The notes below the pieces were generated by a model that saw only the letters and a list, made by a program, of their open reading frames with translations, had not been told where the DNA came from and did not search any database. A stretch of 64,000 bases of DNA from CAYMFD01 sp964389475 (GTDB lineage Bacteria > Bacteroidota > Bacteroidia > Chitinophagales > Saprospiraceae), in NCBI GenBank assembly GCA_964389475.1, contig CAYMFD010000001.1, forward strand, positions 109,924-173,923, written 5' to 3'. Positions 55,035 to 63,945 of this stretch are shown piece by piece (position 1 is the first letter of the stretch; every line of letters starts with the position of its first letter). The translations under genes and the position numbers were made by a program.

Positions 55035-55909
55035 TAGGAGGTAGGTGATAGTGGTGAAAACTTGTAAGACAGCATCTTGTAGTAGAGCTTGGCCGCTAAG
55101 AATTGTGAGGCCGTATGCCCCTCGATAGGTGCTAGCTCGACGATGTCAAATCCTACGACATGCTTGGACGCAAATACTGATCGGAGAAAGGTGATGGCCG
55201 AGTACCACGACAGTCCACCAGGCTCAGGTGTACCCGTACCCGGCAGTATGGAGGGGTCTAGGGCATCTAGGTCAAAGGTGATGTAGACGTTGTCTCCCAT
55301 CTGAGCAAGGGCCTTTTCCATCCACGTCTCCTCCTTGTACATCTCGTGAGCGAAAAACATATTGCCAGGCTGCACGTGTGCCTTTTCTGCTGCGTCCATA
55401 CTCCTGATGCCTACTTGTACGAGGTTGCAGTGCTGACTAGCGTCGTAGAGGGCACAGGCGTGGTTGTATGGAGTGTCCTCGTAGGTCGGCCGTAGATCGG
55501 CATGCGCATCGATCTGGAGGACTGTGAGGTTATCATAGTGCTCGTAGTGTGCCTTGATGATACCAATGCTGACACTGTGCTCACCACCGAAAAACGTCAA
55601 GAACTTGCCTTTCTTGAGCAGTGACTTAGTCTGCTCGTAGGTATATGCATACATCGCCTCTGGTGAGTCGAATGCTGGCGCTGCTTCTAGCAAGTGGATG
55701 CCCTGTAGGTATACCTCGCTATCGGTCTCGATGTCGTACAGTTCCATATTGGCCGCGGCATCCATAAAGGCGTCAAAGCCCTGGTCAGCTCCCTTGCCCC
55801 AGGTGCTCGTACCATCATAGGGTATCGATTGTAGGTAGACAGCCGCCCGATCTTTGTCAGTATACTGGTCTTCTATACCGGCAAATGTGCTTGTTGTTTT
55901 ACTGGTCAT
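55034..55909 (-). CDS. speB: agmatinase/ureohydrolase family enzyme
   Basis: 291 residues of the arginase/agmatinase family. Mn ligands are present: H111 in GGEHS, D134/H136/D138 in DAHADLR, and D213/D215 in DLDALDPS. It probably hydrolyses agmatine to putrescine and urea, taking the product of the arginine decarboxylase encoded two genes upstream. It overlaps the SET-domain gene by 11 bp and the GNAT-nitrilase gene by 1 bp. Agmatinase is preferred over arginase from context, not from a diagnostic residue; formiminoglutamase-like activity is a less likely alternative. Confidence 0.9.
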   Translation of the reverse strand: MTSKTTSTFAGIEDQYTDKDRAAVYLQSIPYDGTSTWGKGADQGFDAFMDAAANMELYDIETDSEVYLQGIHLLEAAPAFDSPEAMYAYTYEQTKSLLKKGKFLTFFGGEHSVSIGIIKAHYEHYDNLTVLQIDAHADLRPTYEDTPYNHACALYDASQHCNLVQVGIRSMDAAEKAHVQPGNMFFAHEMYKEETWMEKALAQMGDNVYITFDLDALDPSILPGTGTPEPGGLSWYSAITFLRSVFASKHVVGFDIVELAPIEGHTASQFLAAKLYYKMLSYKFSPLSPTS

Positions 55910-56495
55910 TTTTCTGATCGTAGTAGTTTTCCTTGATGGAGTTAAGTGGCTTACGTCCTTGCAGTACGTGATCGATTTCCGAGACCGTCTCAGGGGGTAG
56001 GTAGTGCCACAGCTTTTGGTCTACGGCCTTGACTGTTGGGAAGATAGTCTGCAGCGCCTTGTCCCATGTCTTGTAATGTCGTAGGAGGTCATCTGGATAG
56101 ACGTATTTTCGGCGAGAGGCCTCATTGGCTCCTTTGAATGGCTCCGCGATATTGAGGTAGCCATAGTCGTCTGTCAGTTGCTCGCCGGGCTCTATGTCAC
56201 GGATAGCTATTTCGAAGTCGTAGGCCGTCGTGAGACAGTTGGACTTAAAGCTGTGGTTGATGTACTTACCATTGTCCCAGCATAGTACATACGTACCATC
56301 TCTATCTCTAAAGCTGTAGATGTCGAGGGTAGCCTTGGTGGGGCTGGGCATAGCTAAGTACTGCTCTCTCGTAAATCGCTGATCTAGCGGGTCCAGTACC
56401 CACGTAATGGTGCCCTTGGGTATGTGTGACGTGGCGATGAGGCCATTACCGACCTCCTCGTTGATAAAGACCACTTTAGTGTCAGGGTGTATCAT
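55899..56495 (-). CDS. SET-domain protein
   Basis: 198 residues. The SET methyltransferase core is visible: GNGLIATSHIPKGT (~16-29), YINHSFKSNC (78-87, the classical NHxxxxNC pseudoknot motif), then ELT-like EQLTDDYGY (~105-113). The C-terminal ~70 residues are unrelated and helical. SET proteins methylate protein lysines using S-adenosylmethionine and are uncommon in bacteria. The gene is wedged between arginine decarboxylase (8 bp) and agmatinase (11-bp overlap), so its target may be a protein of this pathway or the ribosome. That is an inference. Confidence 0.85.
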   Translation of the reverse strand: MIHPDTKVVFINEEVGNGLIATSHIPKGTITWVLDPLDQRFTREQYLAMPSPTKATLDIYSFRDRDGTYVLCWDNGKYINHSFKSNCLTTAYDFEIAIRDIEPGEQLTDDYGYLNIAEPFKGANEASRRKYVYPDDLLRHYKTWDKALQTIFPTVKAVDQKLWHYLPPETVSEIDHVLQGRKPLNSIKENYYDQKNDQ

Positions 56496-56503
56496 CTTAC
56501 GTA

Positions 56504-57910
56504 TTAGTAACCAAGGATATCAAGCATTTCATCGACAGTCTGCTCATTGCGGTAGACCATATCGACATAGTTGCCCGTGGAATCACGATCTATAATGATC
56601 ATTTTAGGAGCGGGTATCAGACAGTGCTTGATGCCGCCGTAACCGCTGATCGAGTCTTGGTAGGCACCTGTATGGAAAAACCCTAGGTACAGGGGCTCTT
56701 CTGCATCTTCTGGATACTTGGGTAGGAAGAGCTGTTGGTTGAGGTCCTCTGAGTTGTAGTAGTCGGAGTGGTCACAGCTTATACCACCGATATTGACCCT
56801 CGTATATTCATGGTCCCACTTGTTGATCGGCAGCATGATGAACTTTTCATTGATGGACCAGGCATCGGGGATGGTATTCATCAGGCTATTATCGACCATG
56901 TACCACATCTCAGCGTCGTTTTGCGCTTTTTGCTCCAGTACAGAGAAGATAGTAGCGCCACTCTCACCGACTGTATACTTGCCGAACTCCGTAAAGATAT
57001 CGGGCTCCTCGATCTCCGCCTCCCTGCATGCCGATGCTATGTTGCCGACGAGCTCATTGATGATGTACTCGTAGTCATAGTCAAAACCCAGGTTATTCCT
57101 GATCGGGAATCCACCACCTAGGTCGATGGCCTTCATCTCTGGACATAGGAGTTTGAGGTCGACGAACAGCTTCATCGCTTTCTGAAACTCGCCCCAGTAG
57201 TACATGTTATCCTTAATCCCTGAGTCGATGAAGAAGTGGAGCATCTTAAGACTGATCGTCTCGTCTCCCATGATCTCTTCGCTGTAAAAGTCTAAGATCT
57301 CATTGGCTCGGATACCTAGTCGTGAGGTATAGTAGGCCGTCTGCGGCTCCTCGTCAATGGCCATCCGGATACCGATCTTAAGCGGTGATTGGAGACCTTT
57401 GGCATAAGCCTTGACCCGCTTGAGCTCAGACTTAGAGTCGAGTATGAGGATCGAGTTGTAAAAGCCGTCTCGATTGAGTCGAGCTATCTTCTCAAGGTAG
57501 TCCTCGGTCTTGTATCCGTTATGGATGATGATGATATTCTTGTTGATCTCACCCTCCTCTAGTAGCTTGTAGATCAGGTCTATATCAAAGGAGGAGGACG
57601 TCTCCAGCTGGATATCTTCTCGTACGGCCGTCTTGACCACATGCGAAAAGTGACAGCACTTGGTACAGTAGGCGTAGTAATATTTGCCCTGGTACTTGTT
57701 TTTCTTGATCGCCCTTCTAAATAGGTTGCGAACCCTTCTGATCTGCTCACCGATACGGGGTAGGTACATCAGTTTAAAGGGTGTGCCGTACTTGTCGATG
57801 AGGTGCTTGAGCGACACGCCATGGAAGGTCAAGTAGCCATCTTTAAGGTCAAAACCCTCTTGTGGAAAGTAGTAGCTTTGGTCTATAAGGTCGAAATAGG
57901 TGTTTTTCAT
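56504..57910 (-). CDS. speA: arginine decarboxylase (fold III PLP enzyme)
   Basis: 468 residues of the alanine racemase-fold (group IV) PLP decarboxylases. The likely PLP lysine is in YYAYCTKCCHFSHV (~78-91). Other marks are LETSSSFDIDL, the phosphate-binding IDLGGGFPI (~264-272), and the C-terminal substrate loop GFFHTGAYQDSISGYGG (~424-440). Bacteroidota enzymes of this length and pattern are annotated as arginine decarboxylase (arginine to agmatine). Agmatinase in the same operon supports that substrate. Diaminopimelate or ornithine decarboxylase is less likely. It is shorter than the ~630-residue SpeA of enteric bacteria. A 21-bp gap separates it from the small acidic protein gene. Confidence 0.85.
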   Translation of the reverse strand: MKNTYFDLIDQSYYFPQEGFDLKDGYLTFHGVSLKHLIDKYGTPFKLMYLPRIGEQIRRVRNLFRRAIKKNKYQGKYYYAYCTKCCHFSHVVKTAVREDIQLETSSSFDIDLIYKLLEEGEINKNIIIIHNGYKTEDYLEKIARLNRDGFYNSILILDSKSELKRVKAYAKGLQSPLKIGIRMAIDEEPQTAYYTSRLGIRANEILDFYSEEIMGDETISLKMLHFFIDSGIKDNMYYWGEFQKAMKLFVDLKLLCPEMKAIDLGGGFPIRNNLGFDYDYEYIINELVGNIASACREAEIEEPDIFTEFGKYTVGESGATIFSVLEQKAQNDAEMWYMVDNSLMNTIPDAWSINEKFIMLPINKWDHEYTRVNIGGISCDHSDYYNSEDLNQQLFLPKYPEDAEEPLYLGFFHTGAYQDSISGYGGIKHCLIPAPKMIIIDRDSTGNYVDMVYRNEQTVDEMLDILGY

Positions 57911-57931
57911 ATCTATCGAAAAATATAGGTA

Positions 57932-58288
57932 TTAGTCTTCAGGGATCTCTTCGATACCGAGATCATTGTCGTCATTACTATTAAGCTCGTCTAGGAAGTC
58001 CTCGTCTTCGTACTTCTCCTCCAGCTCTTCCTTGACATCTGCTCTCAGTCTGCCATGCTCGTCGTAGTCATTGTCGTTTTCTATGATGTAGATGGCTTTC
58101 TCTACGGTCATGCGTATGAGGTAGTACTTATCTTCTGTCTCGAGTGGTAGACCTTTACGCTTTTCGCCGTCGATGCCTCTAAACTCCACTAAGTGTTTAC
58201 GGTATCCACGAGGATAGACGAGCTTGATCTGCTCTAGTAATTCTGTCGACAGCTTGTCGTAGTCTTTAATGACTCTTGGTTTTTCCAT
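57932..58288 (-). CDS. small acidic conserved-looking protein
   Basis: 118 residues with no recognised domain. The N-terminal ~70 residues are balanced in charge (YPRGYRKHLVEFRGIDGEKR, then LPLETEDKYYLIRM). The last ~45 are extremely acidic (EELEEKYEDEDFLDELNSND...), probably disordered. An acidic tail of this kind could bind polyamines or basic proteins. It is tightly placed in the operon, 5 bp after the desuccinylase-like gene, so it is a real gene, perhaps an accessory factor for the pathway. Confidence 0.75.
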   Translation of the reverse strand: MEKPRVIKDYDKLSTELLEQIKLVYPRGYRKHLVEFRGIDGEKRKGLPLETEDKYYLIRMTVEKAIYIIENDNDYDEHGRLRADVKEELEEKYEDEDFLDELNSNDDNDLGIEEIPED

Positions 58289-58293
58289 GATCT

Positions 58294-59268
58294 CTATCTT
58301 ACAATACCTAGGTGTAGTATCCTGCCACCAGACTGGTTGACGGGGCCGATGCTCTTACCGATCACGATGCCGTCCTCCGGTGCGAAGTATTCACTGGTCA
58401 CGTTGCCAAATATGTCTCTCAAGGTTGCGATTAACTGACCTTTCTTGAGGTACTCTCGCAAGGCAACATGCACAGTCAGTAGGCCACCCTTGTCGGTGTA
58501 GATCCAGTAACTCTTATCACAGATGACTGTCTCTACGTCTGGTGCCGTGATCTCATCATCGATCATCTTGAGATCGCAGAGTACATTATGTACACCCTCT
58601 ACGCCTGATCGGATAAGTTTTTTCTGAAAAGTACTTGGGTTGCCTACCTCTAGGGTAATAGCCGGTATACCCAGGTCGTCTGCGGCGCCTCTCAGCGTAC
58701 CGTCAGAGGGTGGGTTGTGGACGATGATGTCGGCATTTTGCAACATGGCCATCTTGTGCACCTTTTCTAGGTCCATGTCGGCCCTGATGTAGTAGCTATT
58801 GATCCTACCTGTACTGGCAGTATGCAGGTCTAGTAGGTAGTCTAGATGTTTTATAAATCGGTTAATAAATCGATAGGCATAGACTTGGCTGACATTTCCA
58901 TCGGCCTTGCCTGGCATGATGTGGTTAATATCTACGCCGTCGTTAAATCGTCTTTTCTTTCGCTCATAGGCGGGTACATTGACGACGGGTACTCCTACGA
59001 TGGTGCCACACAGCTCCTCGTCGCTGACCTCATTAAATAGTCGCTGTATCACCGATATACCGTTGAGCTCATTACCATGTACGGCAGCTGTGACGCCTAG
59101 GGTAGGGCCATCCTTCATACCACGCATCACCATCAGAGGTATGCACACAGGATTAGCGAATCCATCAGAGATGATCTTGAGCCAGTAGTGTCGGCGGCTC
59201 CCCCGAGGTGTGTCCTCTAGGTTAAAATCTTGGATGATGGGTATGTTCTTATTGTTGTCGATCAACAT
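58294..59268 (-). CDS. succinylglutamate desuccinylase/aspartoacylase-family hydrolase
   Basis: 324 residues of the M14-like AstE/AspA family. Zinc ligands are visible in AAVHGNELNG (H and E, ~57-66) and LDLHTASTGR (H, ~141-150), together with PAYERKKRRFNDGVDINH. The C-terminal beta domain (PEDGIVIGKSIGPVNQSGG) is typical. The family removes acyl or aminoacyl groups from amino acids or related amides. Beside two ATP-grasp-type proteins it could undo or trim the amide made by them. It overlaps the GshB-like gene by 20 bp. The true substrate is unknown. Confidence 0.88.
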   Translation of the reverse strand: MLIDNNKNIPIIQDFNLEDTPRGSRRHYWLKIISDGFANPVCIPLMVMRGMKDGPTLGVTAAVHGNELNGISVIQRLFNEVSDEELCGTIVGVPVVNVPAYERKKRRFNDGVDINHIMPGKADGNVSQVYAYRFINRFIKHLDYLLDLHTASTGRINSYYIRADMDLEKVHKMAMLQNADIIVHNPPSDGTLRGAADDLGIPAITLEVGNPSTFQKKLIRSGVEGVHNVLCDLKMIDDEITAPDVETVICDKSYWIYTDKGGLLTVHVALREYLKKGQLIATLRDIFGNVTSEYFAPEDGIVIGKSIGPVNQSGGRILHLGIVR

Positions 59269-60250
59269 ATTGAAATAGTTTTTGGATCATGTTTTGGATA
59301 ATAGGTTGCCCCGTCTGCGCCTCTGCCTGTGGCCAGCCACCTATGCTTAGGGAGTTAATCTCTGAGAGAACTCGCTGGCCATCGTCGGCCACCAAGGTGT
59401 CGGCACCGTACATAAATATGCCATGGTCTCGGAGATGGTCATTGATAGTACGGATAATGTCTCGCTCTGCTGCTGTAACCTCCGCAGGTACGGAGGTGCC
59501 TCCCTGCGCTACATTGCACAGCCACGAGTCGGCAGCAGGCAGCCGTAGCGAGGCCGCCATGATCGCCCCGTCGACGACTAGGATACGCTTATCGCCCTTG
59601 CTGACATTCTTAAGAAAACGCATGGACAGATAGCCGTCGCTCTGCAGCTGCTCTTCGATCTGCGGCAGGTAGTCTGATGTCTTGTGGATACTCGCACCGT
59701 CATCTAGTCGATCTCCGTCGATCTTGAGCAGCCCTCTACCGCCGTATTCGCGTAGTGGCTTAAGTACGATAGGGTACTTGCTTACTTCGGCGTATACATC
59801 CTCGATGCTTCTACACAGCTTGGTGTCTGGACAGACAGTCGGGAAGTTGAGCAAAAACTGCTTGCTGCTGGTCTCGATGATACCTCGGGGGTCATTGATA
59901 ATCGTCGCATTATCAAATAACTCGCTGATCCATGTCAAGAACTCGTCTGAGATAGGTCTAGGTAGACGCAAGAATAGCACGTCGTAGTCGGTGACAGCGA
60001 GCGGCTTTAATCCCTGGGTCATGTATTGACCGTCCGCCGTAAAGGCAAAGTCAGCGCCTACTCTCGTACCCTGTAAGGCGGTCTCATGCATACCATCGAA
60101 GAAGTCAGCGTTAGCAGCTAGGCCTCTACTGGCGATATCTAGGTGGAGGCACTGCGTATGCTTGATCATGGACCGTAGTATGGCGTACAGTGAGTTCTGA
60201 TCGCTATGGCCCCTGTGATCGGTCAGTACTAGTACTCGGTAGCCTTTCAT
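59249..60250 (-). CDS. ATP-grasp ligase, glutathione synthetase-like
   Basis: 333 residues with the domain order of GshB/RimK-type ligases: an N-terminal pre-ATP-grasp fold (DYDVLFLRLPRPISDEF, ~89-105), then FPTVCPDTKL, the ATP-binding strand IVLKPLREYGGRGLLKI (~155-171), MRFLKNVSKGDKRILVVDG (~209-227) and the metal-binding end LSEINSLSIGGWPQAE (~297-312). Such enzymes join a carboxylate to an amine with ATP. With polyamine and amino-acid genes around it, formation of a peptide or polyamine conjugate is plausible. It overlaps the upstream ATP-grasp-like gene by 4 bp (ATGA), so the two are translated together. Confidence 0.87.
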   Translation of the reverse strand: MKGYRVLVLTDHRGHSDQNSLYAILRSMIKHTQCLHLDIASRGLAANADFFDGMHETALQGTRVGADFAFTADGQYMTQGLKPLAVTDYDVLFLRLPRPISDEFLTWISELFDNATIINDPRGIIETSSKQFLLNFPTVCPDTKLCRSIEDVYAEVSKYPIVLKPLREYGGRGLLKIDGDRLDDGASIHKTSDYLPQIEEQLQSDGYLSMRFLKNVSKGDKRILVVDGAIMAASLRLPAADSWLCNVAQGGTSVPAEVTAAERDIIRTINDHLRDHGIFMYGADTLVADDGQRVLSEINSLSIGGWPQAEAQTGQPIIQNMIQKLFQYVDRQQ

Positions 60251-61689
60251 TGCTGTAGCATGAGTTCGTCGAGGAGGGTAGGGTCGTTATTGAGCGACTT
60301 AAATAGTTTAAGTCTAAATGCGCCTTTGGTATTGTACAGTGCCTTACACATCTTATCAATGGCGATGGTAGAGAGGACCGTCTGTATGTATCCCTCGATC
60401 AGGTCATCAAGGCCAATACCCAATTTGTTGAAGTCACGTCTATCCATGAGCATGAGTCGATTGGTATCTGAGCTCCACTGATTAGTACCTTCCTTGACGG
60501 ATAGGTTGGTACCTAGCATGGCCCAGCTGTCTGCACCGGCAGTCAGGTCGTCGGCGAGTGGCTTAGCAGCTCGTCGTGCATATACGACCAGTGGTCTGAT
60601 GCCCTGCTCTGTACTGCTGAGCATCATGCGTAGATCGGTGACATAGGTCTCTCCCTTGGTATTAGGTATGGTACCTACGTGGTAGTACTTACCGTCAGAG
60701 CTGATCGAGGACCAGTTGTAGTTGCCGATGAGGCTCTGCACGATAAATTTTTCGTATTCGATATCTAGATCCATGAAGGCGTCTAGCTCTCGGTCATTAG
60801 TAATGGTATAGACACCTTGGCCGGCATTGCTGTAGGGGATCTTGACGACGGCCTGACCGCCCATCTTACGTACCCACAGCGGTATCTCATTTTTGCTGAC
60901 ATCCCATATCGTCTCTGGCGTATTGATCTTAAGACCGTAGGCCTCTATCTCCGTGTTGTAGATATCGTACGCTTTGGCGGCGACCATCTTGTTACGTCCT
61001 CCTGCTAGACAAGAGACGATGGGGTTGAGGATCTTGGTTTTACACCTGATGGGCAGACGATTCCATGGCTTCTGCGTGACGTACCTAAAAGCAGCTCTTA
61101 TGGGGTGCCATTCACCATCGTGCAGTATATGCATTTGATCATTCTCAATCTTGACGTGGTCATTGTCGTGTCCGCTATAGTACGGCGTGTAAAGTACTTC
61201 CTCCTCCATCACATCGGCGATCACGGCTGCGTAGCCAGAGGTCTCCATGGGGTTTTTGTCGTAAAGGACGGCTAGCTTACCCTTGACACTTGGCTTGCCT
61301 TTGCGGGGCTTGAGCATAGGCTTAAAGGTCCGCTCTACTAGTAGGCGGTAACTGCCGTCTTCCTTATTGTCGTCGAGGAGTGGCATAGACTTCTGACCAC
61401 TAGGGCAGGAGTTATTCTCGATAACGACCATATTACGCTTGCCTTCTGCGGAGGTCGAGTTGATGAGGTCGGCGCCACCCCATAAGAAGTGTTTGCACCG
61501 GTACTCCAGTATCTCGCGAAGCTTGTCACTGTCCACTTGCGGATTGAGGTGGCAGTAACGAGTGATGATTCGCTCTTTGGACAGATTGAGGAAGAAACTT
61601 ACCATCGGGTGGATGGTCGCATTTAGGGCCTTAGGATACCAGTGGTCTTCCGGTACGAATGACCCCGGTTGGATAATTTTTACAGACAT
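60247..61689 (-). CDS. large ATP-grasp-like protein, first gene of the polyamine operon
   Basis: I start at ATG 61689 (MSVKIIQPGSFVPEDHW), 480 residues; an in-frame extension reaches 61794, but the added 35 residues look unconserved. The middle contains GGQAVVKIPYSNAGQGVYTI (~282-301), an ATP-grasp nucleotide-binding strand and glycine loop. VIENNSCPSGQKSMPLLDD (~122-140) and KGETYVTDLRMMLSSTEQG (~346-364) may supply further catalytic residues. The family is not certain. It resembles uncharacterised circularly permuted or glutathionylspermidine-synthetase-like ATP-grasp proteins in layout only. As first gene of the operon and coupled by 4 bp to the GshB-like ligase, it probably performs a paired ligation step. 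Confidence 0.7.
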   Translation of the reverse strand: MSVKIIQPGSFVPEDHWYPKALNATIHPMVSFFLNLSKERIITRYCHLNPQVDSDKLREILEYRCKHFLWGGADLINSTSAEGKRNMVVIENNSCPSGQKSMPLLDDNKEDGSYRLLVERTFKPMLKPRKGKPSVKGKLAVLYDKNPMETSGYAAVIADVMEEEVLYTPYYSGHDNDHVKIENDQMHILHDGEWHPIRAAFRYVTQKPWNRLPIRCKTKILNPIVSCLAGGRNKMVAAKAYDIYNTEIEAYGLKINTPETIWDVSKNEIPLWVRKMGGQAVVKIPYSNAGQGVYTITNDRELDAFMDLDIEYEKFIVQSLIGNYNWSSISSDGKYYHVGTIPNTKGETYVTDLRMMLSSTEQGIRPLVVYARRAAKPLADDLTAGADSWAMLGTNLSVKEGTNQWSSDTNRLMLMDRRDFNKLGIGLDDLIEGYIQTVLSTIAIDKMCKALYNTKGAFRLKLFKSLNNDPTLLDELMLQQ

Positions 61690-62297
61690 ATAGCAGTAAG
61701 GTACTGATAGTTTGGCAGTTTGTTTTGTGGGGTAAAAGTCATCCAAAAAGTTGGATAAATTTCCATTATTTTGGGAAGGTGTCTTTATTTTCAATATTTA
61801 ACATATTGCCCAGGTGGGCATTTTATTGTGGGCACATTATCAGTGTTTTATGAGGTAGTGATTCGATCTTGTGGCGGGGTGAGTATTGCCAGTTTACTGC
61901 TCTTTTTGCAGTATTCGGCCTATATCGTAGAGCTAGCCGCCATTAGGATTGGCAGATTTCGGAATAAATAGGAGTTTGATGTTGATTATGGTGAAGAAAT
62001 GGGAAGGAAGGACCGATCCGTCATAGAGAACTATGGCTTTGCAATTGTCCTCCTACGTCAGCTTCAGGATTCTCTTGGTTTCGTGATTTATAAGGTCGGC
62101 TGTTTAAGGGTGCTGCTAGAGCATAGTATCTTGGGGACAGACAGTTTGTGGTCTAGGCCAGACTTAAGCAGACCCTTCGTCTATAGCGTGATACAGGGAT
62201 ACAACTGCCCGTCGAGAGTGCCAAAATCATCATTTAGGGTGATTTTTCACGAGTGTAGATCGCTTAGGTTCGTGTTTTGACCTCAACGCTTTTTACT
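61690..62297. other. 608-bp divergent intergenic region
   Basis: Holds the promoter of the ten-gene minus-strand operon and that of the FG-GAP gene. Short plus-strand frames at 61771-61971 and 61999-62280 show no protein-like features, so I do not call them genes. A small inverted repeat (GCCCAGGTGGGC followed by ATTTTATT) lies near 61808. Confidence 0.35.
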
Positions 62298-63881
62298 ATG
62301 TCTCCATTTATTGCTATCAAGGCACCCAATAAAGTAAACCCACTATTCGCCAACAGGCTGTTAACCAGTCGATGTGTCATGTTAACACTGATGGTGATGA
62401 TCTGCTCCGTAATTACTGTCAGTACTTATGCCCAGAGGGTCGGTATTAATGTGCCCAATCCTAACTCGACCCTACATGTCAACTCCATCGACAACTCAAG
62501 CCCCATCCGTATCCAAAATCAGGGGCAGACAAAATTTAGGATCTTCTCCAACAATGCGATCGCTTTTGGTTCTAATTGGGATACGCCTTTGGCAGATGTG
62601 GTCCGGTTTAATAATCCACATGTATTCATGGGCTTTAATGCTAGCCATATGCCGCAGCATCGCCTTGAGGTGGATGGAAGTGTATTGCTATCTGGCATGA
62701 CGATGACCACAGGAGCTAGTGATGGCTACGTCTTAAAATCTGATGCAGCTGGCAATGCCTCATGGCAGGCAGAGTCCGGAGGTAGCAGCTCTTCTGGTCT
62801 TGATCTACTACAATCGACTAATCGATCTTTTAGCTCGAGTACTCCTACTGTAGGCAACGTGGGTAGAAGCGTCAGCATACTCGGTGATAGAGCTTTGGTA
62901 GGTGCCTCTTTCTCATCTGGCCGTCGTTTTTGGATACAAAAGAATAATACGTATTGGGAGATAGATAATGGCGTAACACAGTCTGGCTCGTCGCAGTACG
63001 GCTATGCCAGTGCTTTTAATAGTACGCATTTGCTCGTTGGTGGTCCTGCTAAGAATAATCAGACAGGTAGCGCATATTTCTATGCCTATTCTTCCTGCTG
63101 TCTTACTCCATTTGGGGAGTTTACGGGTAGTGATTCTGATGCCAATGACTTCTTCGGTAGGGTGTTGGCTTTTGATGGAGATTATATTGCTGTGGGAGCT
63201 CCTTTTAAGAGTGCTGGTACCCTAGGCGGTAAGGTTTATATATTCAAAATTGACTATGCTAATCAGACAGTCACAGAAGAGGACGCGATCAATGGGATAG
63301 CAGGGACTCGCTTTGGTGTAAGTATCGATATACAAGGTGATGATCTAGTCGTGGGAGCACCATCTACATCGGCAGGTGTAGCGGGTAAGGTGTACGTTTT
63401 TGCTCGTAGTGGGACCAGCTGGCTACTACAGCAGACGATTGACGGACCTCCATCTACACCATTTGGCAATGCTGTATCCATGAGCGGTAATAAGTTGGCC
63501 GTTGGCGGTATCGGTGGATTAGTCCACGTGTACAGCAAAGTGGGTACGTCTTACATCCTAGAAGAAGATATAACTCCCGTCTCTACCTCGCGATTTGATG
63601 AGTATGGTACTAGTCTTAAACTGGTGGGTGATGATCTAGTGATAGGTGCTCCTGGCTATGACGTCAATGCTAAGGTCAATGCAGGAGCGGCATTTTATTA
63701 TGCATACGAAAATGGCTCTTGGACTTTTAAGAACTTCTATGTTGCCCCAGATCCAGGAGATGGCGATCGGCTAGGAGACAGTATCGACACGGATGGAACT
63801 AATGTCATCATAGGTGCCCCGCTGGCAGAGGGTTCTGGCACTACGGGTAAAGGAAAGGTAGTCATATTACCTCTACAGTAA
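62298..63881 (+). CDS. exported FG-GAP/integrin-alpha-like beta-propeller protein
   Basis: Start chosen at ATG 62298 (527 residues). ATG 62379 (MLTLMVMICSVITVSTYAQ) would give a tighter signal peptide and is an equally good candidate. Cleavage after TYAQ. Residues ~45-160 (VNVPNPNSTLHVNSID, then LKSDAAGNASWQ) resemble the N-terminal region of Bacteroidota tail-fibre-like proteins. From ~175 on there are about seven propeller blades with FG-GAP cores (FGRVLAFDGDYIAVGAPFKS, FGVSIDIQGDDLVVGAPS, DRLGDSIDTDGTNVIIGAPLA). No T9SS sorting domain follows; it ends KGKVVILPLQ. It may be periplasmic or secreted by another route. Confidence 0.82.
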   Translation: MSPFIAIKAPNKVNPLFANRLLTSRCVMLTLMVMICSVITVSTYAQRVGINVPNPNSTLHVNSIDNSSPIRIQNQGQTKFRIFSNNAIAFGSNWDTPLADVVRFNNPHVFMGFNASHMPQHRLEVDGSVLLSGMTMTTGASDGYVLKSDAAGNASWQAESGGSSSSGLDLLQSTNRSFSSSTPTVGNVGRSVSILGDRALVGASFSSGRRFWIQKNNTYWEIDNGVTQSGSSQYGYASAFNSTHLLVGGPAKNNQTGSAYFYAYSSCCLTPFGEFTGSDSDANDFFGRVLAFDGDYIAVGAPFKSAGTLGGKVYIFKIDYANQTVTEEDAINGIAGTRFGVSIDIQGDDLVVGAPSTSAGVAGKVYVFARSGTSWLLQQTIDGPPSTPFGNAVSMSGNKLAVGGIGGLVHVYSKVGTSYILEEDITPVSTSRFDEYGTSLKLVGDDLVIGAPGYDVNAKVNAGAAFYYAYENGSWTFKNFYVAPDPGDGDRLGDSIDTDGTNVIIGAPLAEGSGTTGKGKVVILPLQ

Positions 63882-63945
63882 GAGTTTCTACTAGTGGAGT
63901 CGTTACAGTGTTGATAACGGTACCCGTTTATGACTCAACGACCTC

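Noticed and set aside
61999..62280. 93-codon plus-strand frame upstream of the FG-GAP gene
   Set aside because: Composition is not protein-like, it has no signal or domain, and it runs into the start of the next gene. I treat it as non-coding.
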